A DNA stretch of 48,727 nt, from contig JANQFA010000001.1 in assembly GCA_028278065.1 (NCBI GenBank), forward strand, positions 1 through 48,727. Reading direction: 5' to 3'. Position numbers and translations under genes: made by a program. Within the stretch, counting starts at the first letter, position 1. Every line of letters begins with the position of its first letter. Shown piece after piece: positions 14,892 to 23,246 of the stretch. Source of the DNA: Myxococcota bacterium. GTDB taxonomy: Bacteria; Myxococcota_A; UBA9160; JAFDET01. Under the pieces are notes generated by a model. The model was not told the origin of the DNA, ran no database searches, and worked only from the letters and a program-made list of their open reading frames with translations.

Positions 14892-15368
14892 ATGAAGCTC
14901 CTCTTCGCGCTGGCCGCGGTTGTCCCCCTCTTCGTCACCACGCCGGCCCTTGCCGAGGGAGACGACTCGGTTCGCGAGTGCAAGGCCGAGGCCAAGGAGA
15001 TCCTCAGGACCTGCAAGACCGTCTGCAAGGAAGAGTTCCGCATGGACAAGGACGAGTGCCTGGCCCGGGACCACGAGTGCGCGGAGGCCTGCCGCGCCGG
15101 TCGCGATGCCTGCCTCGCCGCGATCCTGCTCGACCTCGAGGCCTGCATCGGGCCCTGCAACGAAGCCAAGCGAGCGGACAAGGAGGTCTGCCGGTCGCTC
15201 TACGAGCGGGACACAGTGGAGCGCGATCGCTGCATCGATGCAGCGCAGCTGGTCGCCTTCCAGTGCCGGGACGAGTGCCGCGAGAACGTGGAGGTGGGTC
15301 CGCGCACCCGGCTCTGCCGCGACGTCAACAAGGCCTGCCTCAAGGCCTGTCCGAGCGACGACGACTAG
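14892..15368 (+). CDS. Secreted cysteine-rich helical protein with repeated CX3C motifs
   Basis: A 158-residue protein with a clear Sec signal peptide (MKLLFALAAVVPLFVTTPALAEG) and a charged, helix-prone mature part with 16 cysteines, an even number. The cysteines follow a regular scheme: C-x10-C-x3-C occurs three times (ending CKTVC, CIGPC and CRDEC) and C-x6-C-x3-C twice (ending CAEAC and CLKAC). This resembles helical-hairpin disulfide scaffolds such as CHCH and small Tim proteins, in an export context where periplasmic oxidation could form the bonds. No heme motif (CxxCH) is present. The start has GGAGG ten bases upstream. I know no named family; metal binding or a structural role are both possible. 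Confidence 0.8.
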   Translation: MKLLFALAAVVPLFVTTPALAEGDDSVRECKAEAKEILRTCKTVCKEEFRMDKDECLARDHECAEACRAGRDACLAAILLDLEACIGPCNEAKRADKEVCRSLYERDTVERDRCIDAAQLVAFQCRDECRENVEVGPRTRLCRDVNKACLKACPSDDD

Positions 15369-15415
15369 AGTAGAGCTCCGCAGCGTCCCGCGGCGGGTCG
15401 ATCTAGGATCGGGAC

Positions 15416-16438
15416 ATGCCGTCGTGGGCGGACATCGCCCTGGCCCTGATCGTGGGACCCGTGCTGTGGCTGGCGGGCGCCGTCTTCTTCGATGTCGTCC
15501 ACTGGCTCCTCCACGTGATGCTGCGCTCGCGCTTCACGGTGCTGCGCGCGCTGGCCTGGCCCCACGCCGTGCACCACCGCTGGATCGACCGCGAGCTGCG
15601 CGTGAACTGGGAGCTGCAGCGCGCGAACGTCGCCTGCCACATCGTCCCCGAGTTCCTGACCCAGCTCGTCTTCACCGGGGCGATGGCGCTGATCTTCCCA
15701 CTCCCGGCAATCGGAGTCGTGCTGCTCCTGCAGTGCGCCGCGTTCGCCTACGTACTGTCATGTCGGGGCCTCGACCCGAACCACCGGGAGGTGGACTGGC
15801 TGGATGCGCACCGCCCCCATTGGATGCCGTTCCCCGCCTACCACGCCCTGCACCACGTCCATCCCGACGCCTACTACAGCGCCTACACCAAGCTGGTGGA
15901 CTGGATGGTGGGCGCGGGCCTGCCGCTGCCCGAGCTGCGCTGCGTCGTGCGCGGACCGGACGGAGCTTTCGCGCGCGCCTTCGCGGATGCCCTGCTCCGC
16001 GCCGGCGTCGCCTCCCTGGACACGGGACCCGACGCGCGCGCCGAAGGTGCCGACGTGCTCGTGCTGCTCGACCCCGACGAGGACGTGATCGGCCGCGTGG
16101 AGGCGCTGGCCTCGGCGACGCGTCGCGAGCGCCTCCCTCCCGAAGTGTGGGCGCTGCGCGAGGCCGCGGACGACGCCGTCTCGCGCCACTATCAGTGCGA
16201 CGTGCGCGTCCACTACCGCGTGCTCTCGGTGCCCGACGCGCGCTCGCTGGGGCCCGAGGCCGCGCGCACGGCCGCCGAGCGGACGCTCTTCTGGCTGCGG
16301 CGCGGCATGCACTTCGTCCCGAGCGAGGGAGGATTCGAGGCCTTCCGCGCCTGGCGCCGCTTCCGAAGCAGCGAGCCGCAGCGCCCCGGGGCGGCCGCGC
16401 CCGCGCGCCACCGGGCAGAGCTGGCGACGGCCATGTAA
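15416..16438 (+). CDS. Fatty acid hydroxylase/sterol desaturase superfamily protein with a distinct C-terminal domain
   Basis: A 340-residue protein. The first 170 residues are a membrane di-iron domain with three histidine clusters in the order expected for the FA-hydroxylase superfamily: H29-x3-H33 (HWLLH), H50-x2-HH (HAVHH) and H143-x2-HH-x-H (HALHHVH). Hydrophobic helices flank them. Relatives introduce hydroxyl groups or double bonds in fatty acids, carotenoids or sterols. The last 170 residues (from about VVRGPDGAFARAF) are soluble and look like a nucleotide-binding-type alpha/beta domain (ADVLVLLDPDEDVIGRVEALA), as if from an SDR-like partner, but lack a clear GxGxxG. It is followed 11 bp later by the MFS gene. 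A link to the cyp51 substrate is possible but unproven. Confidence 0.78.
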   Translation: MPSWADIALALIVGPVLWLAGAVFFDVVHWLLHVMLRSRFTVLRALAWPHAVHHRWIDRELRVNWELQRANVACHIVPEFLTQLVFTGAMALIFPLPAIGVVLLLQCAAFAYVLSCRGLDPNHREVDWLDAHRPHWMPFPAYHALHHVHPDAYYSAYTKLVDWMVGAGLPLPELRCVVRGPDGAFARAFADALLRAGVASLDTGPDARAEGADVLVLLDPDEDVIGRVEALASATRRERLPPEVWALREAADDAVSRHYQCDVRVHYRVLSVPDARSLGPEAARTAAERTLFWLRRGMHFVPSEGGFEAFRAWRRFRSSEPQRPGAAAPARHRAELATAM

Positions 16439-16449
16439 GCTCGGCCGCC

Positions 16450-17793
16450 GTGAGCGAGCGCCTACCCCTCTCCGTCATCTGGGCGTTCTCGGCGCCGCGC
16501 ATCGGCATGAGCTTCATGGGGCTTCTCTTCGTGATGTACCTCATGAAGTACAGCACGGACGTGCTGCTGATCTCACCCGCGGCCATGGGCATGCTCTTCC
16601 TGCTGTCGCGGGTCTGGGACGGCGTCTCCGATCCCCTGGCCGGCTACCTCTCCGATCGAACCCGTTCGCGCCACGGCAGGCGGCGCTCCTGGATGTTCGC
16701 GGCCGCCGTACCCACCGGGATCGGCATGGTGATGCTCTGGTCGCCGCCGCCCTTCCTGGCGGGTGCGGCCCTGGTGGGATGGATGGGACTGGCGCTGCTC
16801 GTCTACGAGACCGCGAGCACCGCCTTCTTCATTCCCCACGGCGCGCTCGGCGCGGAGCTGACCCAGGATCACCACGACCGCACGCGGCTCTTCGGCCTGC
16901 AGCATCTGATCAGCGCAGTCGGAATGGTACTGGGAATCGGCCTCTTCTGGGTGCTCTCCAACTCCGAGGACCAGCGCGCTACGGCGTTCGTCCTGTCGTC
17001 CCTGGGCGGCGCCAGCGTCGCTGCCCTGATCCTCTGGTCGACCTGGCGGCTTCCGGAGCGTGAGGAGTACCAGGGCCGGGGCGGCCGCTTCATGCTGGGC
17101 TCCTTTCGCGACGTGGTGCGGAATCGCCACTCGCGACTGCTGCTGATCATGTACGGGGTCGAGACGTTCGGCGTCGCGGGCATCGCCATGCTCGTGCCCT
17201 ACATGGTGCAGTACGTGCTCGAGATGCCGCTCTCCGCCACGACCGGCGTGATGGCCTGCTACCTGGTGCCCCAGTTCGCCTTCGTCCCGCTCTGGATCCG
17301 CCTGGCCCCGCTCTTCGGGAAGAAGCGGCTCTGGCTCACGGCCATGTCGCTGATGGGTGTCAGCTTCCTGGGTCTCTACGCGATCTCGCCGGAAACGCCC
17401 CTCCTGATCTACGTCCTGCCCGCCCTCCTGGGCCTGGGGGCGGGCTGCGGCGGGGTCGTCGGACCGTCCGTGCAGGCCGACATCATCGACTACGACGAGT
17501 ACCTGACCCACGAGCGCAAGGAGGGCGCCTACCTCGCCGTCTGGAACTTCGTGCGCAAGAGCGCCAGCGGCCTGATGGCGCTCCTCACCGGGTTCGTGCT
17601 CGACCTCTCCGGCTTCGAGCCCAACGTCGACCAGGGCGACGGCGCGAAGCTGGCCATCCGCGTGCTCTTCAGCCTGGTGCCCGCCGGCTGCTACTTCTTC
17701 GGTGCCCTCATCTTCGCCCGCTTCTCGCTCGACGAGGCGGAGCACCGCCGCGTCCTCGCCGCGATCCGCGAGCGCGACGTCGGCGGAGGTTGA
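16450..17793 (+). CDS. MFS transporter, GPH/MelB-type cation symporter
   Basis: About 447 residues with 12 predicted helices. The MelB-family loop between helices 2 and 3 is present: RVWDGVSDPLAGYLSDRTRSRHGRRRSW, with the Asp and Arg residues typical of glycoside-pentoside-hexuronide:cation symporters. Helix 4 region ETASTAFFIPHGALGAELT and the later VVGPSVQADIIDYDEYLTHERKEGAY also match. I place the start at GTG 16450, 11 bp after the preceding stop, because the sequence homologous to the family begins there; the frame is open far upstream through shadow sequence. GPH members in such bacteria often have non-sugar or unknown substrates. Confidence 0.87.
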   Translation: MSERLPLSVIWAFSAPRIGMSFMGLLFVMYLMKYSTDVLLISPAAMGMLFLLSRVWDGVSDPLAGYLSDRTRSRHGRRRSWMFAAAVPTGIGMVMLWSPPPFLAGAALVGWMGLALLVYETASTAFFIPHGALGAELTQDHHDRTRLFGLQHLISAVGMVLGIGLFWVLSNSEDQRATAFVLSSLGGASVAALILWSTWRLPEREEYQGRGGRFMLGSFRDVVRNRHSRLLLIMYGVETFGVAGIAMLVPYMVQYVLEMPLSATTGVMACYLVPQFAFVPLWIRLAPLFGKKRLWLTAMSLMGVSFLGLYAISPETPLLIYVLPALLGLGAGCGGVVGPSVQADIIDYDEYLTHERKEGAYLAVWNFVRKSASGLMALLTGFVLDLSGFEPNVDQGDGAKLAIRVLFSLVPAGCYFFGALIFARFSLDEAEHRRVLAAIRERDVGGG

Positions 17794-17800
17794 AGAGAGA

Positions 17801-20038
17801 TCAGCCCCCCGCCCACTCCACGAAGATGGGTGACGACCAGGCGCGCTCCTCGGTGGCCGCGAGGCAGTCGTCGTCGTCAGCCAGGCCGATGCACGGACTC
17901 ACCTCGAGGCAGTGCCCGCGGGCGTCTCGCTCGCAACGCAGGGGATCCGCCGCCACCGCCAGGCTCGACTCCTCGATCGCCCGCACGTAGTAGAGCGCGT
18001 CGCGGGCGCCGCTGCCCAGCTCCGGATCGGTGAAGGTCACCACGCAGCCCTGGGGATCCGCGTCGCAGGGGATCACCTTCCAGGGATCCTCGACCAGCCC
18101 GGCGATCGACTCGTCGGGCCGGAGCTGCGGGCGGATGCGGACCACCTCCACGCGACGGATGAGGCGACGACGCTCGCCCGGGTTGTAGCACTCGCCCTTG
18201 CACAGCCTCTCGAGCCGCGCGGGCTCGAGCCCCCGGACCGACACCTCCGGACAGCCCGGCTCCTGCTCCAGGGATCCCACTGCGCGCACCTGGAAGATGG
18301 GACTCTCGGACAGGCGCGCGCTGCCGCCCATCGGCACGCTGCTCCCGCGCGAGCCGGGCGGGTTCAGCAGGTCGAACCAGAGCAGGATGCGCGGCCCGCT
18401 GGTCCCGTAGACCTCGCGGCGTTGGAAGGCCGCCCAGATCGAGTCGCGGTCGCGCCCCTCGGCGTGCACGGCGGCGAGCCCTCCGGTGAGGAAGAAGGAG
18501 GCGGCTCGCTCCGCCTCGAGCAGGTTGAAGAAGCTGCCGCCGACCTGCGCGGGATCGAAGGGGCGCGCGCGAGGCACGGGATCGCCGGCCTTCACCGGGA
18601 TGATCGCGCTTCCGGCGATCGGGAGGCGCGCCTCGGTCATCTCGGTGCGCCCGTACTCCTTGTAGCCCGTCCCCGGGCGGGCGCTGTGCACGTCGCTCGC
18701 GGCGATGAAGCCGAAGTCGAAGCGGCGCGCCCCGGGGTCGGCCTCCGGCCGGCGCAGGGCCATGATGTACTGCACCGAGCTTCGCGGGCGGTAGTTGAAG
18801 CTCGGCTGGAAGCAGTCGCGGCACTGGCCCGAGTCGAGCCACTCGTCGGCACCGACGCCCGGCACCGTGAGGTGGCCTCGGGTATCCGCCTCGACGTACA
18901 GCCGGCGCGCCTCGGCGGCCCGCTCCCTGCACTCGGACTCGGACTCGCCGGCCTCGGCACAGCGCGCGGCGATGATCTCGCCCGCGCGCCAGCACGAGGG
19001 CAGGAAGTCGTTGCGGGGCGGAGGGCAGTCCTTCGTGCCGTCGTCGTTCAGGATCACCTCGCGCCAGTCGCGATACTCCTCGGAGTTGCCATGCCCGGAG
19101 AAGACCTCGATCAGGCTCTGGTACTTCGGGTCGTGCTGGACGGGGGTGAGCTGCTTGTCCCAGGACGAGCCCTGGGGCGTGTAGTAGCCCCAGGTGGTGC
19201 CGTGGGGGATCACCAGGCTGTCGAGGCCCCAGTCGTCCAGCTTCTCGAAGAGGCCCTCCGGTGTGGGGGTGGACTCGCGGCAGTCCAGGGGCAGCTCGCG
19301 CACGCCCACTCCGTCCGGGCACTCGGGGGGAGCGAGCATGTCTCGCATGAAGCGGATGATGTCGAGGGAGTCCTGGCCCGGCCGCGCCACGCCGAGCAGG
19401 CCCATCGTGAGCATGCCCGGCATCGCGGCGCGCTGGCGGTCGGAGGCGTCGTCGGGCGGGCGGGCGTAGATCGGGCGCGAGGGGATCTCCTGCTCGCCCA
19501 CGCCGCGAAAGATCACGTTCTTGTGTCCGTAGTGGTTCTCCGGACGCGTGCCCATCTGGGTCCACTCCCAGCCGAGGAACGAGACCAGGTCGGGATTGGT
19601 GGGGTCGGATGTCGCGTCGCACTGGCGGATCGAGTCCACCGTCTCGCGCCAGGTATCGGGTGAGTGCGCGACCGCGTGGTCGTTGATGGACCAGAAGTCG
19701 ATCTGCGAGCAGAAGCGCGCGAAGTCGCAGGCCTCTGCCACCGGATGGGCGCCCTCTCCACCCGCCATCGGCAATGCCATCAGGAAGGCGTCCACGGAGA
19801 ACGTGCTGTGCACGTGCAAGTCGCCGAAGAGGATCTGTCGCGGGGCGGACAGACCGACACCGCGGGCGGCTGTCCGCTGCAGGGTGCCGCGGCGCCCCAG
19901 GTCCTGGGGCGGTATGGCACTGCCCTGCACCGTGCCCGCGCCCCAGCTCCTGCCGAGGACACCGCTTCCGATCACTGCGAGAACGGCGACCGCCAACGCG
20001 GCCACCACGCCTAGCCCGACGATCACGCGAGTCAGCAT
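17801..20038 (-). CDS. DUF3604 family exported protein
   Basis: A 745-residue protein with an N-terminal signal or anchor (VIVGLGVVAALAVAVLAVIGSG) followed by a large DUF3604 domain. Diagnostic stretches are FGDLHVHSTFSVDAF (about 71-85), FWSINDHA, a central HGTTWGYYTP, EVFSGHGNSEEYRDWREV and ASDVHSARPGTGYKEYGR. The His/Asp-rich GDLHVH and SDVH segments resemble the PHP phosphoesterase metal site, so metal-dependent hydrolase activity is a reasonable inference; the substrate is unknown. The start at ATG 20038 is chosen because it gives a proper signal sequence; the frame is open to 20248, into the divergent neighbour. The mature protein has several paired cysteines, consistent with export. 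It diverges from the four-gene paralogue array, sharing a 94-bp promoter region. Confidence 0.85.
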   Translation of the reverse strand: MLTRVIVGLGVVAALAVAVLAVIGSGVLGRSWGAGTVQGSAIPPQDLGRRGTLQRTAARGVGLSAPRQILFGDLHVHSTFSVDAFLMALPMAGGEGAHPVAEACDFARFCSQIDFWSINDHAVAHSPDTWRETVDSIRQCDATSDPTNPDLVSFLGWEWTQMGTRPENHYGHKNVIFRGVGEQEIPSRPIYARPPDDASDRQRAAMPGMLTMGLLGVARPGQDSLDIIRFMRDMLAPPECPDGVGVRELPLDCRESTPTPEGLFEKLDDWGLDSLVIPHGTTWGYYTPQGSSWDKQLTPVQHDPKYQSLIEVFSGHGNSEEYRDWREVILNDDGTKDCPPPRNDFLPSCWRAGEIIAARCAEAGESESECRERAAEARRLYVEADTRGHLTVPGVGADEWLDSGQCRDCFQPSFNYRPRSSVQYIMALRRPEADPGARRFDFGFIAASDVHSARPGTGYKEYGRTEMTEARLPIAGSAIIPVKAGDPVPRARPFDPAQVGGSFFNLLEAERAASFFLTGGLAAVHAEGRDRDSIWAAFQRREVYGTSGPRILLWFDLLNPPGSRGSSVPMGGSARLSESPIFQVRAVGSLEQEPGCPEVSVRGLEPARLERLCKGECYNPGERRRLIRRVEVVRIRPQLRPDESIAGLVEDPWKVIPCDADPQGCVVTFTDPELGSGARDALYYVRAIEESSLAVAADPLRCERDARGHCLEVSPCIGLADDDDCLAATEERAWSSPIFVEWAGG

Positions 20039-20132
20039 GTCACGCAGTCTAGAACAGACGCACCGAACGATGTCGGCCCTGTGACAGCCCCGTCGTCGGG
20101 CGAGACCTAGCCTCTTCATGGAGGTAGCGAAG

Positions 20133-20852
20133 ATGCGAGCGCTTCTACTCGGCCTCCTGGTATCGCTCCCGTGTGGGGGAGCGCATGCGTTCGACCTTCC
20201 CGGCCTGGGGTTGGACAATCCCGGCCTCGCCGATCTGAGCTTCGGCAACTACCAGGGCTTCGGAGCCGTCGCGGCGGTCAAGGGGGCCCGGACGGGCTAC
20301 CTCACCAGCGAGGTCATCGGTCGCCTGCGGGCGGGCCAGTTTCCCGCTACGGGGCGACCTCTCGACTACCGCTTCCCGACGTACAGCGGCGCCGTGCCCC
20401 TCGGCTCCACCTCCCAGCTCAGCGACACGCTCGTCCCGCCCTTCGCGCTGGGTGTGGTCGGCCTCGTCACCTACTTCGATACCAACATCGGCAGGATGTT
20501 CGGACCGTTCGTGCAGGCCGTGGTCTACGAGCCGGACCAGGTGAAGCGCAAGGGCGGCCCCGGCGAGAAGGCGCGTCTGCAGATGAAGCAGAACGACTAC
20601 CTCGCGTTCCGCTTCGGCCAGTTCAGGGGGACGGGCTTCGGCTATCCCCAGACGCTCTCGCGCGGAATCCAGATCGCGGACTGCAAGGCCCAGGTCGACA
20701 TCAAGTCCGACCCGATCAAGGACGCACCCGCGAAGATGAAGGTGAAGTGCAGTGGGAAGAGCGCCGCCGTCGAGGACCTCAAGAACCGCCTGGGGCTCAT
20801 CCTCGGCAAGCCGAAGAGCGGCTTCTCCCTCACCGCGAAGATCGGCCCCTAG
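20133..20852 (+). CDS. Secreted PGLGLDNPGL-family protein, copy 1 of 4
   Basis: A 239-residue protein with signal peptide MRALLLGLLVSLPCGGAHA and mature start FDLPGLGLDNPGLADL. The family core follows: VAAVKGAR, SDTLVPPFALGVVG, GPFVQAVVYEPDQVKRKGGPGEK, LQMKQNDYLAFRFGQFRGTG, then DCKAQVD and KMKVKCSGK, with two cysteines shared by all four copies and likely disulfide-bonded, and KPKSGF near the end. I do not recognise a named family. An ATG at 20118 is in frame, but GGAGG at 20120-20124 lies eight bases before ATG 20133, which also gives the cleaner signal peptide. It opens an array of four same-strand paralogues and diverges from the DUF3604 gene. Confidence 0.8.
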   Translation: MRALLLGLLVSLPCGGAHAFDLPGLGLDNPGLADLSFGNYQGFGAVAAVKGARTGYLTSEVIGRLRAGQFPATGRPLDYRFPTYSGAVPLGSTSQLSDTLVPPFALGVVGLVTYFDTNIGRMFGPFVQAVVYEPDQVKRKGGPGEKARLQMKQNDYLAFRFGQFRGTGFGYPQTLSRGIQIADCKAQVDIKSDPIKDAPAKMKVKCSGKSAAVEDLKNRLGLILGKPKSGFSLTAKIGP

Positions 20853-20873
20853 GCCCGGCAGGAGGCAGCACTC

Positions 20874-21617
20874 GTGAAGGCGCTACTCGCGGCTCTCGTC
20901 CTGGCGGCCGTGCCCGGCGCGGCTCAGGCGATCGACGTGCCGGGCCTGGGGCTGGACAACCCGGCGCTCGAGGACGTCCACTTCGACGCGAGCGGGTTCT
21001 TCGGCAGGATCGCCCGGGTGAAGGGCGTGGACAACGCCTTCGACTACGAACCCGGCCGCGACTACGCCTTCGGGTACATGAAGGCCGGACAGCTGCCGAG
21101 GCTCCCGCACCGCTACGTGTTCTACACGTTCCCGACGGAGTTCGGCAGCCACACGCCGTCGACATCGAAGCTCTCCCAGACGCTCGTTCCGATCTTCGCC
21201 CACGGCATGGTGGGGAAGGTCGATCTCGAGACGGGCATCGGGCCCAACCGCTTCGGCCCCTTCCTGCAGGCGATCGTCTACGAGCCCGACCAGATCAAGC
21301 GCAAGGGCGCGCCCGGCGAGAAGACGCGCCTCCAGTTCAAGCAGAAGAGCTGGGTGGCCGTGCGCCTGGGCCGCTTCAACGGCTCGGGCCACCCGTTCGG
21401 GATCACGAGCCTCTCGGGCGGTCTCCAGATCGAGGGCTGCAGGGCGCAGGTCGACCTGCGCAACGACCCCTCGAAGACGGCACCGACCGGAACGGCGAAG
21501 ATGAAGGTCAAGTGCAGTGGCAAGGGCAACGAGGTGCAGCGCGTCCGCAACAAGCTCGAGGAGATCCTGGGCAAGGCGAAGAGCGGCTTCGACCTGAACG
21601 CCGACTTCTGGTTCTGA
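20874..21617 (+). CDS. Secreted PGLGLDNPGL-family protein, copy 2 of 4
   Basis: A 247-residue paralogue. It has signal peptide KALLAALVLAAVPGAAQA, mature start IDVPGLGLDNPALEDV, then RIARVKGV, LSQTLVPIFAHGMVG, GPFLQAIVYEPDQIKRKGAPGEK, LQFKQKSWVAVRLGRFNGSG, GCRAQVDLRNDPSKTAPTG and KMKVKCSGKGNEV. The start is GTG at 20874 with AGGAGG eight bases upstream, only 21 bp after copy 1, so the two are probably one transcript. Compared with copy 1 it has a 10-residue insertion around DYEPGRDYAFGYMK and a more aromatic C-terminus. The segments before the conserved core vary most, suggesting a variable surface on a fixed scaffold. No enzyme motif is evident. Confidence 0.8.
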   Translation: MKALLAALVLAAVPGAAQAIDVPGLGLDNPALEDVHFDASGFFGRIARVKGVDNAFDYEPGRDYAFGYMKAGQLPRLPHRYVFYTFPTEFGSHTPSTSKLSQTLVPIFAHGMVGKVDLETGIGPNRFGPFLQAIVYEPDQIKRKGAPGEKTRLQFKQKSWVAVRLGRFNGSGHPFGITSLSGGLQIEGCRAQVDLRNDPSKTAPTGTAKMKVKCSGKGNEVQRVRNKLEEILGKAKSGFDLNADFWF

Positions 21618-21714
21618 GGCGCAAGAACCGCTACGCCGCACGCATGGCGCCGATCCGCCCCCGAGCGGGTGTGTCCGCGCCGAGCCAGGGTCGAACCAAC
21701 AGGGGAGAAAAGCC

Positions 21715-22431
21715 ATGAGACGATTCGCTGCCGTACTTCTCATCGCCGCGCTGCCCGGCGTGGCGCACGCGGTCGACGCGCCCGGACTGGGGCTGGACAA
21801 CCCGGGGCTCCAGGATCTCGACCTGGGACGCTACGGCCTGGGCTTCGTGGCCAGCGTCAAGGGGGCCCGGCTGGCGAGCTCCCCGGCCTCGAGCGACGTC
21901 GCGGGCGCCATCAAGATCGGGAAGCTCGACGACCCGCGAAACCTCTATGTCGGGTTCCCCTCGGCCTACGGGAACGCGCCGACCTTCGCAGCCGGTCTGA
22001 GCAGCACCCTCGTGCCCCCGTTCGCCGCGGGCGCCGTACTGCACGCCACCAACGGGCCGGCCACCCAGGGGCCCTTCGTGCAGGCGATCATCTACGAGCC
22101 GGACGAGGTCAAGCGCAAGGGGGCTTCCGGCGAGAAGTCCCGCATCCAGCTCAAGCAGAAGAGCTACGTCGCCATCCGCTTCGGCCGCTTCGGCGGAACG
22201 GGTCTGAACTACATCCCCAACCCGACGACGATCTTTGGGGGCCTCCAGGTCGAGGCCTGCAGGGCCCAGGCGGAGATCACGAACAACCCCAAGAAGACCC
22301 CGCCCATCGCCGCGAAGTTCAAGGTCAAGTGCAGCGGCAAGAGCACAGAGGTGCAGCGCGTCAAGGCCGCGCTGGAGGCCGTCCTGGGGAAGGCGAAGAA
22401 CGGGTTCGACCTCAAGGCCGTAGCCAACTGA
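21715..22431 (+). CDS. Secreted PGLGLDNPGL-family protein, copy 3 of 4
   Basis: A 238-residue paralogue with signal peptide MRRFAAVLLIAALPGVAHA and mature start VDAPGLGLDNPGLQDL. It keeps ASVKGAR, LSSTLVPPFAAGAV, GPFVQAIIYEPDEVKRKGASGEK, IQLKQKSYVAIRFGRFGGTG, ACRAQAEITNNPKKTPP and KFKVKCSGKSTEV. ATG at 21715 has AGGGGAG upstream. The 97-bp gap from copy 2 is the largest in the array and could hold its own promoter. Both conserved cysteines are kept. It is the most diverged copy in the stretch after the second conserved block (ATNGPATQ). Confidence 0.8.
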   Translation: MRRFAAVLLIAALPGVAHAVDAPGLGLDNPGLQDLDLGRYGLGFVASVKGARLASSPASSDVAGAIKIGKLDDPRNLYVGFPSAYGNAPTFAAGLSSTLVPPFAAGAVLHATNGPATQGPFVQAIIYEPDEVKRKGASGEKSRIQLKQKSYVAIRFGRFGGTGLNYIPNPTTIFGGLQVEACRAQAEITNNPKKTPPIAAKFKVKCSGKSTEVQRVKAALEAVLGKAKNGFDLKAVAN

Positions 22432-22485
22432 TGAGCCGGTCGGATCCGCAGTGAGCCTGAATGGCCTGGAAGGAGGTCCGGAGAC

Positions 22486-23184
22486 ATGCGGAAGCTCTGC
22501 GTCGCCCTCGCGCTCGTCGCCGCGCTGATCCCGAGCGGCGTTCATGCGATCGACGTACCCGGCCTCGGTCTCGACCACCCCGGCCTGGAGGATCACTTCT
22601 TCGGCTTCTACGGCGACCTCGGCCGCTACGCGTACGTCAAGGGGGCACCGACGGGCTCCGCCCCGAGCGGCCTGCTGGGTCACCTGAAGGTGGTCCAGAT
22701 GCCCCGGGCCGCCTACGCGTTGAGCTACGGCTGGCCGTGGGCCAGCTCCGACATCCTGTCCTCGACGCTGGTTCCGGTCTTCGCCGCGGGCGCGGTCGGA
22801 CACAACACCGGCGGCGGGGGCTACCTCCGCGGACCCTTCGCGCAGGCCATCCTCTATGAGCCCGACCATGTCAAGCGCAAGGGAGGCCCCGGCGAGAAGT
22901 CCCGCCTCCAGCTCAAGCAGAAGAGCTACCTGGCCTTCCGCTTCGGCCAGTTCGCGGGGACGGGAGGCGGGGTGGCGGACACGATCTCCGCCACCGTCGT
23001 CCTCGAGAGCTGCAAGGCGCAGGTCGACTCGCGCAACGACCCCTCGAAGCCCGCGCCGACCGGCAGCGCCAGGATGAAGGTCAAGTGCAGCGGCAAGGGT
23101 GCCCCGGTCCAGAGCGTCAGGGACCGGCTCGGGGCGATCTTCGGCAAGTCGAAGAGCGGCTTCGAGGTGCGCGCGCGCTTCTAG
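22486..23184 (+). CDS. Secreted PGLGLDNPGL-family protein, copy 4 of 4
   Basis: A 232-residue paralogue with signal peptide MRKLCVALALVAALIPSGVHA and mature start IDVPGLGLDHPGLEDH. It keeps AYVKGAP, LSSTLVPVFAAGAVG, GPFAQAILYEPDHVKRKGGPGEK, LQLKQKSYLAFRFGQFAGTG, SCKAQVDSRNDPSKPAPTG and RMKVKCSGKGAPV. The ribosome binding site is an ideal AAGGAGGT (22470-22477) eight bases before ATG, the strongest in the array, so this copy may be the best translated. A weak hairpin follows the stop. Nothing in the sequence names a ligand or activity. Confidence 0.8.
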   Translation: MRKLCVALALVAALIPSGVHAIDVPGLGLDHPGLEDHFFGFYGDLGRYAYVKGAPTGSAPSGLLGHLKVVQMPRAAYALSYGWPWASSDILSSTLVPVFAAGAVGHNTGGGGYLRGPFAQAILYEPDHVKRKGGPGEKSRLQLKQKSYLAFRFGQFAGTGGGVADTISATVVLESCKAQVDSRNDPSKPAPTGSARMKVKCSGKGAPVQSVRDRLGAIFGKSKSGFEVRARF

Positions 23185-23188
23185 GAGC

Positions 23189-23211
23189 GTCGTCGGCACC
23201 AGAGCGACGAC
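23189..23211 (+). terminator. Weak hairpin after the paralogue array
   Basis: GTCGTCG at 23189-23195 pairs with CGACGAC at 23205-23211 around a 9-nt loop, a few bases after the stop of copy 4 and before the SDR gene. The stem is short and there is no T-run, so termination is only possible, not established. Confidence 0.3.
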
Positions 23212-23246
23212 CCGTGATAGCATGCCCCCCGTCCAGGAGGCTGCCG

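Noticed and set aside
14892-15368. Cysteine-rich protein as a multiheme cytochrome.
   Set aside because: There is no CxxCH motif; the spacing is CX3C.
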